Assembly (NCBI GenBank): GCA_900758845.1
Contig: CAAESW010000001.1
Location: forward strand, 1 to 64,000
DNA: 64,000 nt
Reading direction: 5' to 3'
DNA from: an uncultured Collinsella sp.
GTDB lineage: Bacteria; Actinomycetota; Coriobacteriia; Coriobacteriales; Coriobacteriaceae
Under the pieces are notes generated by a model, which saw only the letters and a list, made by a program, of their open reading frames with translations, was not told the origin of the DNA and ran no database searches. Below, in pieces: positions 50,398 to 59,202 of the stretch. The position numbers and the translations under genes are program-made. The number at the start of each line of letters is the position of its first letter. Position 1 is the first letter of the stretch.

Positions 50398-51195
50398 ATG
50401 ACCGAAACCACAGCCGCAACTCTCATCGAGACACGCGACACCAAGCTCGAGATTATCATGGGCCGCGAGGCACTCGATAAGCTCGCCGATGCTACGGTGC
50501 TAGTGCTCGGCTGCGGAGGCGTGGGCTCCAACTGCTGCGAGGCACTCGCCCGCGGCGGCATCGGTCATTTCGTCATTCTGGACAAGGACATCATTGCGCC
50601 CAGCAATATCAATCGCCAGGCCATCGCCTTTCACAGCACCGTCGGCAAGCGCAAGGTTGACGTGATGGAAGCCATGATCCACGACATCAATCCCGCCGCC
50701 ACCGTCATCAAACGAACTGAATACCTGTTGAGCGACAACATCGATGATTTCTTCGCGAGCGTTTTGGAGCAGACGGACGGCAAGCTCGACTACGTCGTCG
50801 ACGCCATCGACACCATCTCGGCCAAGCTCACCATTGCCAAATATGCCCAGGACCACGAGATCCGCTTAGTAAGTTCCATGGGCGGGGCCAACAAGCTCCA
50901 TCCCGAGTGCCTCCGCTTTGCCGACATCTTCGATACGGTGCGCGACCCCATGAGTCGCATCATGCGCAAAGAGTGCAAAAAGCGCGGCATCAAGAGCCTG
51001 CACGTGCTGTTTAGCTGCGAGGAGTCGGTTAAGACCCAGCCCCGCGACCCTTCCAACATCCACGAGCGCACCGAGCTCGGAACAGCCAGCTTTATGCCCC
51101 CTATCATGGGCCAAATGATTGCCGGCGAGGTTATCCGCCAGATCAGCGGCCGCGGCACTGAGCGCGTACGCTCCGATGGCCAACGTCTGGACTAG
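50398..51195 (+). CDS. tcdA: tRNA threonylcarbamoyladenosine dehydratase
   Basis: An E1-like (ThiF/MoeB/HesA) enzyme that cyclises t6A37 of tRNAs to ct6A. A 265-residue protein with the ATP-binding GCGGVGSNCCEALARGG, the following DKDIIAPSNINRQ, and VDAIDTISAKLTI. The late segment with KKRGIKSLHVLFS and PSNIHERTELGTASFMPPIMG is characteristic of TcdA (YgdL). CGGAGGA precedes the ATG. It is followed by tatD after 14 bases. Confidence 0.93.
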   Translation: MTETTAATLIETRDTKLEIIMGREALDKLADATVLVLGCGGVGSNCCEALARGGIGHFVILDKDIIAPSNINRQAIAFHSTVGKRKVDVMEAMIHDINPAATVIKRTEYLLSDNIDDFFASVLEQTDGKLDYVVDAIDTISAKLTIAKYAQDHEIRLVSSMGGANKLHPECLRFADIFDTVRDPMSRIMRKECKKRGIKSLHVLFSCEESVKTQPRDPSNIHERTELGTASFMPPIMGQMIAGEVIRQISGRGTERVRSDGQRLD

Positions 51196-51209
51196 CGGAG
51201 CGCACCGAG

Positions 51210-51992
51210 ATGGAGCCCCGGTTATTTGATGCACACTGCCATCTTGATTTAATGGCTCACCCGGACGCCGTTGCCGATGAGGCGACGGCGCTGGGCTTGG
51301 GTCTATTTGACTGCGGCGTCAATCCGCGCGACTTTTCGGCCGCAAACGAGCGCGCCTGTCGCCAACCAGGCATCATCGCCGGCGTTGGGCTTCACCCCTG
51401 GTGGCTCGCCGATGGCCACTGCGGTTTTGTCGAAGTCAATCTGCTTTGCGAAGTTGCTGCCCAAGAACGCTACATCGGCGAAGTCGGACTCGACTTTTCC
51501 GCGCGCTTTGCTGGAAGTGAGCCGCTACAAATACAGGCACTTAACCGGCTCTGCGATGCGCTCGTGCAGCATCCTCTTACCGGGCGCGTGATATCAATTC
51601 ACGCCGTTCGTTCGGCAGGAGCCGTACTGGACGTCCTCGAATCGCATGGACTACTCATCCCAAACCCCGACTCCCCCGTTATCATCTTCCACTGGTTTAG
51701 CGGTACTTCGGACGAACTCGTCCGCGCGCGTAATGCGGGCTGTTATTTTTCCGTCAACGAACGCATGCTCGCGACCAAGCGCGGTCGCGAATACGCACGA
51801 CAGATTCCACTCGATCGTTTACTGCTCGAGACCGATTCACCAGCCGAACCAAACACAGAAACAAGCGCACAGTCGCTCATCAGATCGCTCGAAAGCGCCT
51901 CAGAACACGTCGCCTCGCTCAAAAAATGCGACGCAAAGCATATTGAGTCGGCGGTTTTAGCGAATGCACACTCTGTTTTTAGCCTTCGCTAA
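51210..51992 (+). CDS. TatD family hydrolase
   Basis: A 260-residue metal-dependent hydrolase of the TatD (DNase) family. N-terminal metal site FDAHCHLD; VGLHPWW; EVGLDFS; SIHAVRSAG; and the terminal DRLLLETDSPAEP all match. TatD proteins have 3'-5' exonuclease activity on DNA/RNA. It is cotranscribed with tcdA. The start ATG 51210 has a weak ribosome site (GGAGCGCACCGAG) but close coupling. Confidence 0.92.
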   Translation: MEPRLFDAHCHLDLMAHPDAVADEATALGLGLFDCGVNPRDFSAANERACRQPGIIAGVGLHPWWLADGHCGFVEVNLLCEVAAQERYIGEVGLDFSARFAGSEPLQIQALNRLCDALVQHPLTGRVISIHAVRSAGAVLDVLESHGLLIPNPDSPVIIFHWFSGTSDELVRARNAGCYFSVNERMLATKRGREYARQIPLDRLLLETDSPAEPNTETSAQSLIRSLESASEHVASLKKCDAKHIESAVLANAHSVFSLR

Positions 51993-51997
51993 CCCCT

Positions 51998-52226
51998 GTG
52001 GTCAAAAAACGTCAAATATGAGTACTGCTAGCGAAATGGATACATTACTCTGAGCTTTCCGACCACCAGAATAATCTACGATTGTCCATTAACTAACACT
52101 TTTACAGTCACTCATCCTGCATTTTCGCAATCTTAAACCCCTCCAAACGCTCAAATCACGTCTGAAGGGGTCGATTTTGCTGCGACTAAATTAGTCACAG
52201 TACTCATATTTGGCTTTTTTGACCAC
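51998..52226. repeat. AT-rich palindromic unit E5 after tatD
   Basis: A 229-base unit starting five bases beyond the tatD stop. Its ends form an imperfect 29/30-base inverted repeat (51998-52027 with 52198-52226; both start GTGGTCAAAAAA when read inward). The interior is AT-rich compared with the neighbouring genes, with a small stem ACCCCT/AGGGGT followed by CGATTTT at 52137-52180. No reading frame of note. It looks like a miniature mobile unit or REP-type element. Confidence 0.6.
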
Positions 52227-52270
52227 CGAGTCACGGGAAGGCACCAATACAGCTCCCCGGGACTGCTCGG

Positions 52271-53134
52271 CTATTCGACGATTGGTGCTCCGTGGCCCCA
52301 AGAACCTTCCATGCCGCACACGGTCGAGGCAAACCCGGCAGCAAAGTCGAGCGCGCGCTCGATAGCCTCGGCGCCATCCTCACCACGCTTGGCGGAATCG
52401 AGATAGCACATCAAAAACGAGGTGAGGAACGAGTCGCCCGCCCCCATGGTGTCCTTCATGTCCGTTACCGGTTTAGCCAGCTGGCGGTAATAACGCTCGC
52501 CGTCGTAAGCAATGCAGCCCTCGGCGCCCGCCGTAGCCGACACAAAACGCGGACCCAGGCCCTTCACCCATGCCAGACGCTCGCGAATCTCGTCCTCACT
52601 CGCGGCATCCGCCGCACTAAAGAAAGCGAAATCGACGTAGGGCGCAATCTGCTCGTAGTACTCGTCAGTAGAGTCGTCCGAAAAGTCAAAAGAGACCGTG
52701 ACGCCCGCAGCCTTCAACTTGGGCAGCTCGCGCTCGGTAAAGCAATAGTTGCCCGAATGAACCACATCGAACTGCTTCATGTACGCAAGGTCAAAGCGAT
52801 CGAGGACATAGCGCGCATCGCCACGGATACCGCCCTCGTTGGAGCCGAGGAAGACACGGTCACCGTCGACGACGGTCACGCGAGCCGCTCCGTTCTCGCC
52901 AATCATCTGCTCGCACTTGTCAAGCTCGATACCCTCATCCTCGAGGCTTGCAATGACATGCTCGGCAGCGGCATCATTGCCAAAAATGCCCATGTATGCG
53001 GAGCGTGCGGCACCGCATTTCTTGGCATAAACGGCGAAGTTCACCGCATTGCCGCCAGGATACATGGTGTGGATATGCTCGTAGCGATCGACGACGTTGT
53101 CGCCAAATCCGAGCGCGTTAACGTTAAATGCCAT
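52271..53134 (-). CDS. frlD: PfkB-family sugar kinase, FrlD-like
   Basis: A 287-residue ribokinase/PfkB-family kinase with the substrate-binding YPGGNAVNFAVYAKK near the N-terminus and the ATP/anion-hole signature DTMGAGDSFLTSFL near the C-terminus. With the SIS deglycase and epimerase genes upstream it fits fructoselysine 6-kinase, which phosphorylates the Amadori compound before cleavage. It is the last gene of a leftward operon. Specificity for fructoselysine as against another glycated amine is inferred. Confidence 0.85.
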   Translation of the reverse strand: MAFNVNALGFGDNVVDRYEHIHTMYPGGNAVNFAVYAKKCGAARSAYMGIFGNDAAAEHVIASLEDEGIELDKCEQMIGENGAARVTVVDGDRVFLGSNEGGIRGDARYVLDRFDLAYMKQFDVVHSGNYCFTERELPKLKAAGVTVSFDFSDDSTDEYYEQIAPYVDFAFFSAADAASEDEIRERLAWVKGLGPRFVSATAGAEGCIAYDGERYYRQLAKPVTDMKDTMGAGDSFLTSFLMCYLDSAKRGEDGAEAIERALDFAAGFASTVCGMEGSWGHGAPIVE

Positions 53135-53148
53135 GGCCTTTGTCCCTT

Positions 53149-54117
53149 CTAGTACTCGACAACACCCATATAGCGACGGAAATCGGGATCGTGATCAAAC
53201 ACCTTGCCGCGTGCAGCACGCAGCTCGCAGTTCATGGCGTAGAACAGCACCGGGTCCAGATAGGCACGAACGCTCGCCGGCACGGCTTCCATACCGTACT
53301 CCTTGGCATCGAGCACCATCAGCGTATCGGTATGCGTCTTAAGGAACGCCAGGGCGCGCTCGTCCATAGCACGGCACTCGCTGGAGCCCATCTGCAGGAA
53401 GTAAAAAACGCCATCCTGAGTAGCCTCGAAGGGGCCATGGAAGTACTCGGCGGAGTGGATGTAGCTGCAATGCTGCCACTGCATCTCCATAAGAGAGCAG
53501 ATAGCGAAACCGTAGGTCTGGCTAAAGTTGGGACCGCTGCCCAGAATATAGAAGAACTCGTGCTCCTGGCAAAGCTTGGCAAAGCGATCGCCCAGCTCGG
53601 CATTTACCTTCTCGCGTGCCGGAGGAAGAATCTTATCCATCTCGGCAATACCGGCATACATATCGGCAAGATCGGCGTAGCCCTCCTGCTGATCGAGCAG
53701 CTCTGCCGCAAGCGACAGCGAAATACCAGCGGGGACCTCGGCCTGCGGCACGCCCTCGCCCCATGGGTAGACCCACGTGGTCCACTTGCCGGAGTCGATC
53801 TTGGATCCAGCGTTGTCGGTCTGGGCGATCACCGTAGCACCGGCAGCAAGGGCAATCTCGCAGCCCTCGACGACCTCCGGGGTGTTGCCGCTGTGGCTGC
53901 AAGCGATGACCAGGGACTTCTCGCCCAGACGACGCGGACGCATGATATCGAACTCGCGAGCCGTATAGATATACGAAGTGAAGGTGGTTGCCTCGCGCTG
54001 CAGAAGCTCATGAGCCGGGATCAAATCGATCATGGAGCCACCGCAAGCAATCCAGTAGACGCTGTCGAACTTGCCCTTCTCGGCAATTGCCTCTTTGATC
54101 AGATCGTGTGCGTTCAT
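53149..54117 (-). CDS. frlB: SIS-domain deglycase, FrlB-like
   Basis: A 322-residue two-SIS-domain protein. Sugar-phosphate sites: WIACGGSMIDL, CSHSGNTPEVV (SIS loop), and ILGSGPNFSQTYGFA with HSAEYFHGPFEA. The end HDPDFRRYMGVVEY resembles the ending of Escherichia coli FrlB. FrlB cleaves fructoselysine 6-phosphate to lysine and glucose 6-phosphate. GAAAGGAA precedes ATG 54117. It is 14 bases from the kinase gene. Confidence 0.85.
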   Translation of the reverse strand: MNAHDLIKEAIAEKGKFDSVYWIACGGSMIDLIPAHELLQREATTFTSYIYTAREFDIMRPRRLGEKSLVIACSHSGNTPEVVEGCEIALAAGATVIAQTDNAGSKIDSGKWTTWVYPWGEGVPQAEVPAGISLSLAAELLDQQEGYADLADMYAGIAEMDKILPPAREKVNAELGDRFAKLCQEHEFFYILGSGPNFSQTYGFAICSLMEMQWQHCSYIHSAEYFHGPFEATQDGVFYFLQMGSSECRAMDERALAFLKTHTDTLMVLDAKEYGMEAVPASVRAYLDPVLFYAMNCELRAARGKVFDHDPDFRRYMGVVEY

Positions 54118-54179
54118 ATCCAGTTCCTTTCTTATTTGGCCCGCAATCAATGACGTTGGTTGCGTGGCCGATAGTTGTT

Positions 54180-55031
54180 TTAGTCAATCAGATATTTCTC
54201 GAATGCGGCCATGTTCTTGGCATCTGCCGCCGCCGGGTCATCGTAGTAACGACCGTCCGTGATTTCCTGGCCCAGCATGCCGTCGAAACCATGGGCGTTG
54301 AGTGTGGCGACGAAGGCGTCCATATCGTGCTTGCCATCGCCCCACACCAGATGGCCATACGGGTCACCGTCGATAAAGTGCATCTCGTGAATTGCCCCAT
54401 CACCAAAGGCGGCAAACCAGTCCTCGAGCGTCTCGCCTGCAACGCCCATCGCGGTTGTATCAACCATGGGCTGTAAGTACGGGCTCGCGACCTCGTCAAT
54501 CATGCGCTTCGCATCGGAAACCGTCGTCACAAGGTTGCTCTCCTCGGGACGCAGGCTTTCCATCGTAAGCACCAGACCGTGCTCGCCGGCATACTCCGCC
54601 AGAATGGACAAGTGCTCGCGGCTGCGCTTCCAGGCTTCCTCGCGGTCCTCGTCCCAGTCGCCCCAGCCCGAGTTGACGGACATACGGTCGCACCCAAGTA
54701 CCTCGGCAAGCTCAATGCCGTGCTTAAAGTACGCCAGGCTGCGCTGTTCATGCAGCGGTTTGCGTGCGCAGTACTGCCAAGGATAGACAACATTCTCGGG
54801 GCACAGAGTACGATACCTAAGCCCACGGTCTGCAGCCTTTTTCGCCAGGACCTCAGCCTCAAAGTAGCCCGTGTGGTCGAGCGTCACATGCGGCTCCGCA
54901 CACCACAGCTCAATGGACTCAAAGCCCAAGCGCTGCTGCACATCAAGGAAGTAATCGAGCGACCACATGATGTAGTGGATATTCATGCCCGCAATCTGTT
55001 CGCGGTGCAGCGTCGGTTTGGATTCAGACAT
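54180..55031 (-). CDS. frlC: Sugar phosphate isomerase/epimerase, FrlC-like
   Basis: A 283-residue TIM-barrel enzyme of the xylose isomerase-like AP endonuclease 2 family. Blocks: GFESIELWCAEPHV, MESLRPEESNLVTTV, MVDTTAMG, EMHFIDGDPYGHLVWGDG and GQEITDGRYY, with the metal-binding Glu/Asp/His. In frl operons FrlC interconverts fructoselysine and psicoselysine. AGGAGG precedes the start. It lies between the FrlB-like gene and the amidohydrolase with only one base between it and the latter. Confidence 0.82.
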   Translation of the reverse strand: MSESKPTLHREQIAGMNIHYIMWSLDYFLDVQQRLGFESIELWCAEPHVTLDHTGYFEAEVLAKKAADRGLRYRTLCPENVVYPWQYCARKPLHEQRSLAYFKHGIELAEVLGCDRMSVNSGWGDWDEDREEAWKRSREHLSILAEYAGEHGLVLTMESLRPEESNLVTTVSDAKRMIDEVASPYLQPMVDTTAMGVAGETLEDWFAAFGDGAIHEMHFIDGDPYGHLVWGDGKHDMDAFVATLNAHGFDGMLGQEITDGRYYDDPAAADAKNMAAFEKYLID

Positions 55032-55032
55032 C

Positions 55033-56616
55033 TTATGCCTCCTTATTTCGATCGAACACGATTTGTCCGTCCGACATCGTCATGTCAACCGCAAGATCGC
55101 GTGCGTCGCGATAATCGAGGTCGAACACATCCCGATCGAGCACGCAGATATCGGCAAGCTTGCCAACCTCGAGCGTACCCAGCTCGTCTTCGCGCATCAG
55201 GTCGTACGCGCCCCCGGCAGTCCAAGCGCGCAAGAGCTCGACAAGCGTCAGCGTGTTGACCTCATTCACGGGCAGTCCGTCGGCGAAGAATCCGCCGCAC
55301 GCGCTGTAGATTGACTCGCCCAGGCTCGGAATCAGCAGCGGCAGATCCGTGCCGCAGCACACTGTGCATCCGGAATCTTCCATGCCGCGGCGATTCCAGC
55401 TGTGCAAAAGTCGCGTCTCGCCAATTTGTCGACGCATCATCGACAGGCAATCCTCGCGCCGGTCCAGCGTCAGAATCTGCGGATAGACCTCGCAAATTCC
55501 ACCTAACTTGCCAAACTCGACAAGATCGGTCGGGTCAGAGTTCTCGAGATCGGTAATCGCATGGCGGCGAAGCATCCGTCCATGCTCGTCTCGAGGCAGC
55601 GAGGCATAGAGCGCCACGGTGCGACGAACGGCGCCATCGCCCTGGCAATGCAAGGAATATCGGAAGCCGTCAGCATCAATTGCACGCAGCTCGTTCTCAA
55701 TCAGATCCCACTCTGGCTCCTCGACGACCGTCTTGCCGGCAGCGCCCGCATCGGCCGAGTCCTCATAGGGGTCTATCATCTCGGCAAGCCCCGCCCATAC
55801 GCCGCGATCGGTCATACGGTTGAAGCCAGAAAAACGAACGAACGGTCCCCGGAAGCGCTCTCGCGCCTCGCGGGCATATGCCAGATTTGCACCGGCGCCC
55901 ACCGGCTGCGACATCATAGAGACGCGAACCGTCAGCTCACCAGATTCCTCACGGCGAGCCATTTCGTCGGCAAAGCCGTAGTAGTCATCAAACGCCATCT
56001 CCTTGATGGCGGTAACGCCGCGCTCGTTAAGCATACTCATGTAGTCCGAATACCCGGCACGCACCTCGGTCAGCGCAAGGAAATCACTCATCATGCGCCA
56101 GATCTTCTCGGCATAGCACGCCTGAGGTGTAAAGCCGTATCGCGCACTGGCGGCAGCATTGAGAACGCAGGTCTCCACACCCGGTGTAAAGCAAACGACA
56201 GGAATATCGCCAAAACAATCGTCAAACACAGCTGCCGTATTTGCGTTCTCGGCATCCGATGCCAACGTTTCGGGAAGGTTGTGGCCAAAAGCCGCCGCGC
56301 AATCCGGATGATCTTCTTTCCATGCACGCAAGAGCGACACAGCCTCTTTGGCATCGGCGATGCCGGACAGATCAGACCCCAACGTCCGCAGCGCCCAGCC
56401 TGTATAGAAGGTATGCACATCGATCAGGCCGGGCATGACGGTGCGGTCGCCCAGATCAACTACCTCGTCCGCCTGGGTCAAATACGAAGCTACCTCACAC
56501 TTGGTGCCAACAGCCTCAATTCGATTGCCACGGACCGCTACGAAACCTTCAAACGGCAGGTCCCCCGTACCGGTAAAGACGCTCTTAGACGTCAGGACCG
56601 TCAAACGATCAGACAT
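55033..56616 (-). CDS. Amidohydrolase family 3 protein (YtcJ-like)
   Basis: A 527-residue metal-dependent hydrolase. N-terminal VMPGLIDVHTF normally carries an HxH; here the second position is Phe instead of His (DVHTFYTG), a notable change from the usual DxHxH. Later blocks include KEMAFDDYYGF, SLHCQGDGAVRR, and CCGTDLPLLIPS. The family cleaves amide or ester bonds of small molecules. Embedded in a fructoselysine-type operon, it may process the glycated compound or its peptide/acyl form. ATG 56616 follows GGTGG. It is not a normal member of frl operons. Confidence 0.85.
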   Translation of the reverse strand: MSDRLTVLTSKSVFTGTGDLPFEGFVAVRGNRIEAVGTKCEVASYLTQADEVVDLGDRTVMPGLIDVHTFYTGWALRTLGSDLSGIADAKEAVSLLRAWKEDHPDCAAAFGHNLPETLASDAENANTAAVFDDCFGDIPVVCFTPGVETCVLNAAASARYGFTPQACYAEKIWRMMSDFLALTEVRAGYSDYMSMLNERGVTAIKEMAFDDYYGFADEMARREESGELTVRVSMMSQPVGAGANLAYAREARERFRGPFVRFSGFNRMTDRGVWAGLAEMIDPYEDSADAGAAGKTVVEEPEWDLIENELRAIDADGFRYSLHCQGDGAVRRTVALYASLPRDEHGRMLRRHAITDLENSDPTDLVEFGKLGGICEVYPQILTLDRREDCLSMMRRQIGETRLLHSWNRRGMEDSGCTVCCGTDLPLLIPSLGESIYSACGGFFADGLPVNEVNTLTLVELLRAWTAGGAYDLMREDELGTLEVGKLADICVLDRDVFDLDYRDARDLAVDMTMSDGQIVFDRNKEA

Positions 56617-56625
56617 CACAACCAC

Positions 56626-58089
56626 CTACGCCGGAAGCATGCCGGAAATGGCAGTAACGACCAAGCCAAACACGACCATGAAGATGAAGAACTTCCAAAT
56701 GGTCTTCCACCATTGGCCAAACGAAATCTTAGCCACGGCAAGGCCGGCGACCGTCATGCCCGCCACGGGGCTGATGGTGTTGATGGTCTGGTTGGCAAAC
56801 TGGAGCGCGGTGACGGCCGCCTCGGGATTGAGGCCCATGAGCTCGGTCAGGGAGCCCATAACGGGCATGGTGAGCGCCGCCAGGCCAGAACTCGAGGGAA
56901 CCAGCAAAGAGAGCAGGCCAAGGACGATATACATAAACGTGGTGTAGACGGCGGCGGGTGCACCGGCGAGCGCAGTAGCGAGCGCCTGGAGGATGGTGTC
57001 GATGATCATGCCACCCTCGGCGATGACCAGAATACCGCGAGCGATACCGATAACGATGGCAGCGTACGCAAAGTCGGCGAGACCCTTAACGAACTCCTCA
57101 GCGATCGTCTGCTGGTCAAGACCGCCCAGGATACCGGCAAGCAAGCCCATGCCAAGGAACACGGCGGAAATCTCATTCATGTACCAGCCCTGGGTAACAA
57201 GACCCCAGACGATAATGCCCATACCGCAGGCAAAATCGATAAGCACGAGCTTCTGACGGATAGTGAACTCTTCCTCGATGGAGGCATCGGTCACGGAAAA
57301 CTCAATACGCTTGAGCTTATCGTCCTCGTACGTAATGGACGACTCGGGGTTTTTCTTGACGCGCATGGCGTAGCGCATGGCCCATGCGATACCGACGGCA
57401 GTGAAGATAACCCAAGAAACGGCGCGCAGCCACAGTTGCGGATTGCCCTCGATGCCAATGATGCCTTGGGCGATCAAAACATTAAACGGGTCGATGGTCG
57501 AAGCACAATATCCCAGGTTGGGCCCAAGGAAGCAGATGATGAATGCCGTCATCGAGTCATAGCCGATACCCATCATGATGGGAATGAAGATGGCATAGAA
57601 CGGCAGGGCTTCCTCAGACATACCAAACGTAGTGCCGCAAATGGACAGCAACGTCATCGTGATGGGAATGATGAGGATGTCCTTGTTCTTGAGCTTTTTA
57701 ACCACACGGCTCATGCCGGCATTCAAAGCGTTGGTCTTGGTGATGATCGCGAACGATCCGCCAATCAATAAGACGAACGCAACGACGTCGGCAGCCTCTT
57801 GGATACCCTTGGTGGGCGCTTGCAGAACCGCGAAGATATCCTGGCCCAGATTGATGGTCTCGCCGGTCTCGGAATCGGTGTAGTTCTTATCGACCTGTTC
57901 ATAGGTTCCAGCAACGGCGACTTCACGCTCGCCCGCCGCTGTCGAAATCGTCTTGCGCTGATACTGACCAGAGGGAACGATCCAAGTCAGGACCGCAAAG
58001 ACAACGATCAGCAAGAACATGATCGTATAGACATGCGGTAATTTGAACTTAAAACGTCTGTTTGTCTTCTTCGCCTTCGTATCTGACAT
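56626..58089 (-). CDS. YfcC family membrane transporter
   Basis: A 487-residue protein with about 12 membrane spans, of the YfcC/C4-dicarboxylate anaerobic carrier-like family. It opens KFKLPHVYTIMFLLIVVFAVLTWIVPSGQYQR, a family hallmark, and ends with helical hydrophobic spans. Conserved loop STIDPFNVLIAQG in the middle. In this operon it stands where FrlA, an unrelated amino-acid permease, stands in Escherichia coli. It is therefore the likely importer of the Amadori compound. GGAGG precedes ATG 58089. Confidence 0.9.
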   Translation of the reverse strand: MSDTKAKKTNRRFKFKLPHVYTIMFLLIVVFAVLTWIVPSGQYQRKTISTAAGEREVAVAGTYEQVDKNYTDSETGETINLGQDIFAVLQAPTKGIQEAADVVAFVLLIGGSFAIITKTNALNAGMSRVVKKLKNKDILIIPITMTLLSICGTTFGMSEEALPFYAIFIPIMMGIGYDSMTAFIICFLGPNLGYCASTIDPFNVLIAQGIIGIEGNPQLWLRAVSWVIFTAVGIAWAMRYAMRVKKNPESSITYEDDKLKRIEFSVTDASIEEEFTIRQKLVLIDFACGMGIIVWGLVTQGWYMNEISAVFLGMGLLAGILGGLDQQTIAEEFVKGLADFAYAAIVIGIARGILVIAEGGMIIDTILQALATALAGAPAAVYTTFMYIVLGLLSLLVPSSSGLAALTMPVMGSLTELMGLNPEAAVTALQFANQTINTISPVAGMTVAGLAVAKISFGQWWKTIWKFFIFMVVFGLVVTAISGMLPA

Positions 58090-58260
58090 AGATACCTCCA
58101 AAGAACTCGAGACTGCATCGCATCTCGCTTCAACGTTTGCATAAGGCAAACGTTCTATGACGTCCCATAGATTACCAGCAGCTTTTTCCTTCATCAAGAT
58201 AATTTCAAACTGATTGCCGCAACGCGGTTGAACGGTTGTGTTCGCGCCGTGAACGGTATG

Positions 58261-58294
58261 GAAACGCCCGGTGAGATGATCCACCGGGCGCTTC
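58261..58294 (-). terminator. Hairpin after the GntR regulator
   Basis: CGCCCGGTG (58265-58273) pairs with CACCGGGCG (58282-58290), followed on the minus strand by TTTCC. It separates the regulator from the transporter gene and may partly terminate. Confidence 0.55.
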
Positions 58295-58307
58295 CATTCG
58301 CAATGTC

Positions 58308-59051
58308 CTAGATGTCAAAAACGTAGCGAGACCCAACGATCCGCTGACGACCGATGATAAACGGCCGCCGCTGCTCATCGAAAAAGAAGGCTTCCATATA
58401 AAACAAGGGTTCGCCAACGGGAACTGCCAACAGCCGAGCGACCTCGGGCGACGCGCACGCGATCTCGAGCGTGCACGGGTCGGTAAACGCGGGCGTGCGG
58501 CCCGTTCGGTTGCGCACGAACTCAAAAATGGATTGGTTAGATAGAGGTGCCGTTGATAGATAGGCGTTGTCCTCGTAAACGTATATGTTGTTCTCGAGCA
58601 TGACGGGGACTCCATCGGCAGTACGTACACGCTCAACGCAAATCAAATCAGTTCCAACGGGAACACCAAAGAACTGCGCTTCGGTAGAATCTGCTGGCAG
58701 TATCTTTCTCGAAATGACGCACGCCCCCGGTTCCATTCCGTTAACGCGGCATGCGTCCGAAAAACTCTGGACGTCATCCTTCTGGCGAATCTTGCGTTTG
58801 AGCTTGGGGGCATTGACAAACGTGCCTTTCCCCTGTCGCTTCGTTAGATAGCCCTGCTGGACGAGCTCCTCAATAGCACGTCGCACGGTAACGCGGCCAA
58901 CTTTATAGCTCTCAGCCAATTCGAATTCGTTGGGTATCCGCGCGCCTGCCTTGTAGGCGCCGGAGTTGATTTCGTTTTTGATGATATCGATAACCTGTTG
59001 GTACAGCGGTATCGCTGCTTTACCGTCAGTTAGCCCTTCAGTCGGTGGCAT
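58308..59051 (-). CDS. GntR/UTRA family regulator of the Amadori operon
   Basis: A 247-residue HutC-type repressor. The N-terminal winged helix-turn-helix spans about residues 15-80 (IPNEFELAESYKVGRVTVRRAIEELVQQGYL); a UTRA ligand-binding domain follows (about 100-240, VPVGTDLICVERVR; VMLENNIYVYED). It lies upstream of, and in the same direction as, the transporter, like FrlR in frl loci. Its own 5' leader has a short stem (GCGGGCT with AGCCCGC, 59082-59118). Likely senses the sugar-amine or its phosphate. Confidence 0.9.
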   Translation of the reverse strand: MPPTEGLTDGKAAIPLYQQVIDIIKNEINSGAYKAGARIPNEFELAESYKVGRVTVRRAIEELVQQGYLTKRQGKGTFVNAPKLKRKIRQKDDVQSFSDACRVNGMEPGACVISRKILPADSTEAQFFGVPVGTDLICVERVRTADGVPVMLENNIYVYEDNAYLSTAPLSNQSIFEFVRNRTGRTPAFTDPCTLEIACASPEVARLLAVPVGEPLFYMEAFFFDEQRRPFIIGRQRIVGSRYVFDI

Positions 59052-59202
59052 ATACCCTCTCCAAGCACGATTAAGTCTAAAGCGGGCTCAGGGGCATTCA
59101 ACAAGCCCTTAAGCCCGCATTAGCTTAAAGTATGCTAGGTGTCGCACCAAAATGTTGGCTATTTACTCATCAGACCCGAAAAAACGCGCAACTACCGCGC
59201 TC

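Noticed and set aside
55561..57771. A 736-codon plus-strand frame opposite the amidohydrolase and YfcC genes
   Set aside because: Antisense shadow of two clear genes; no ribosome site and no recognisable family.
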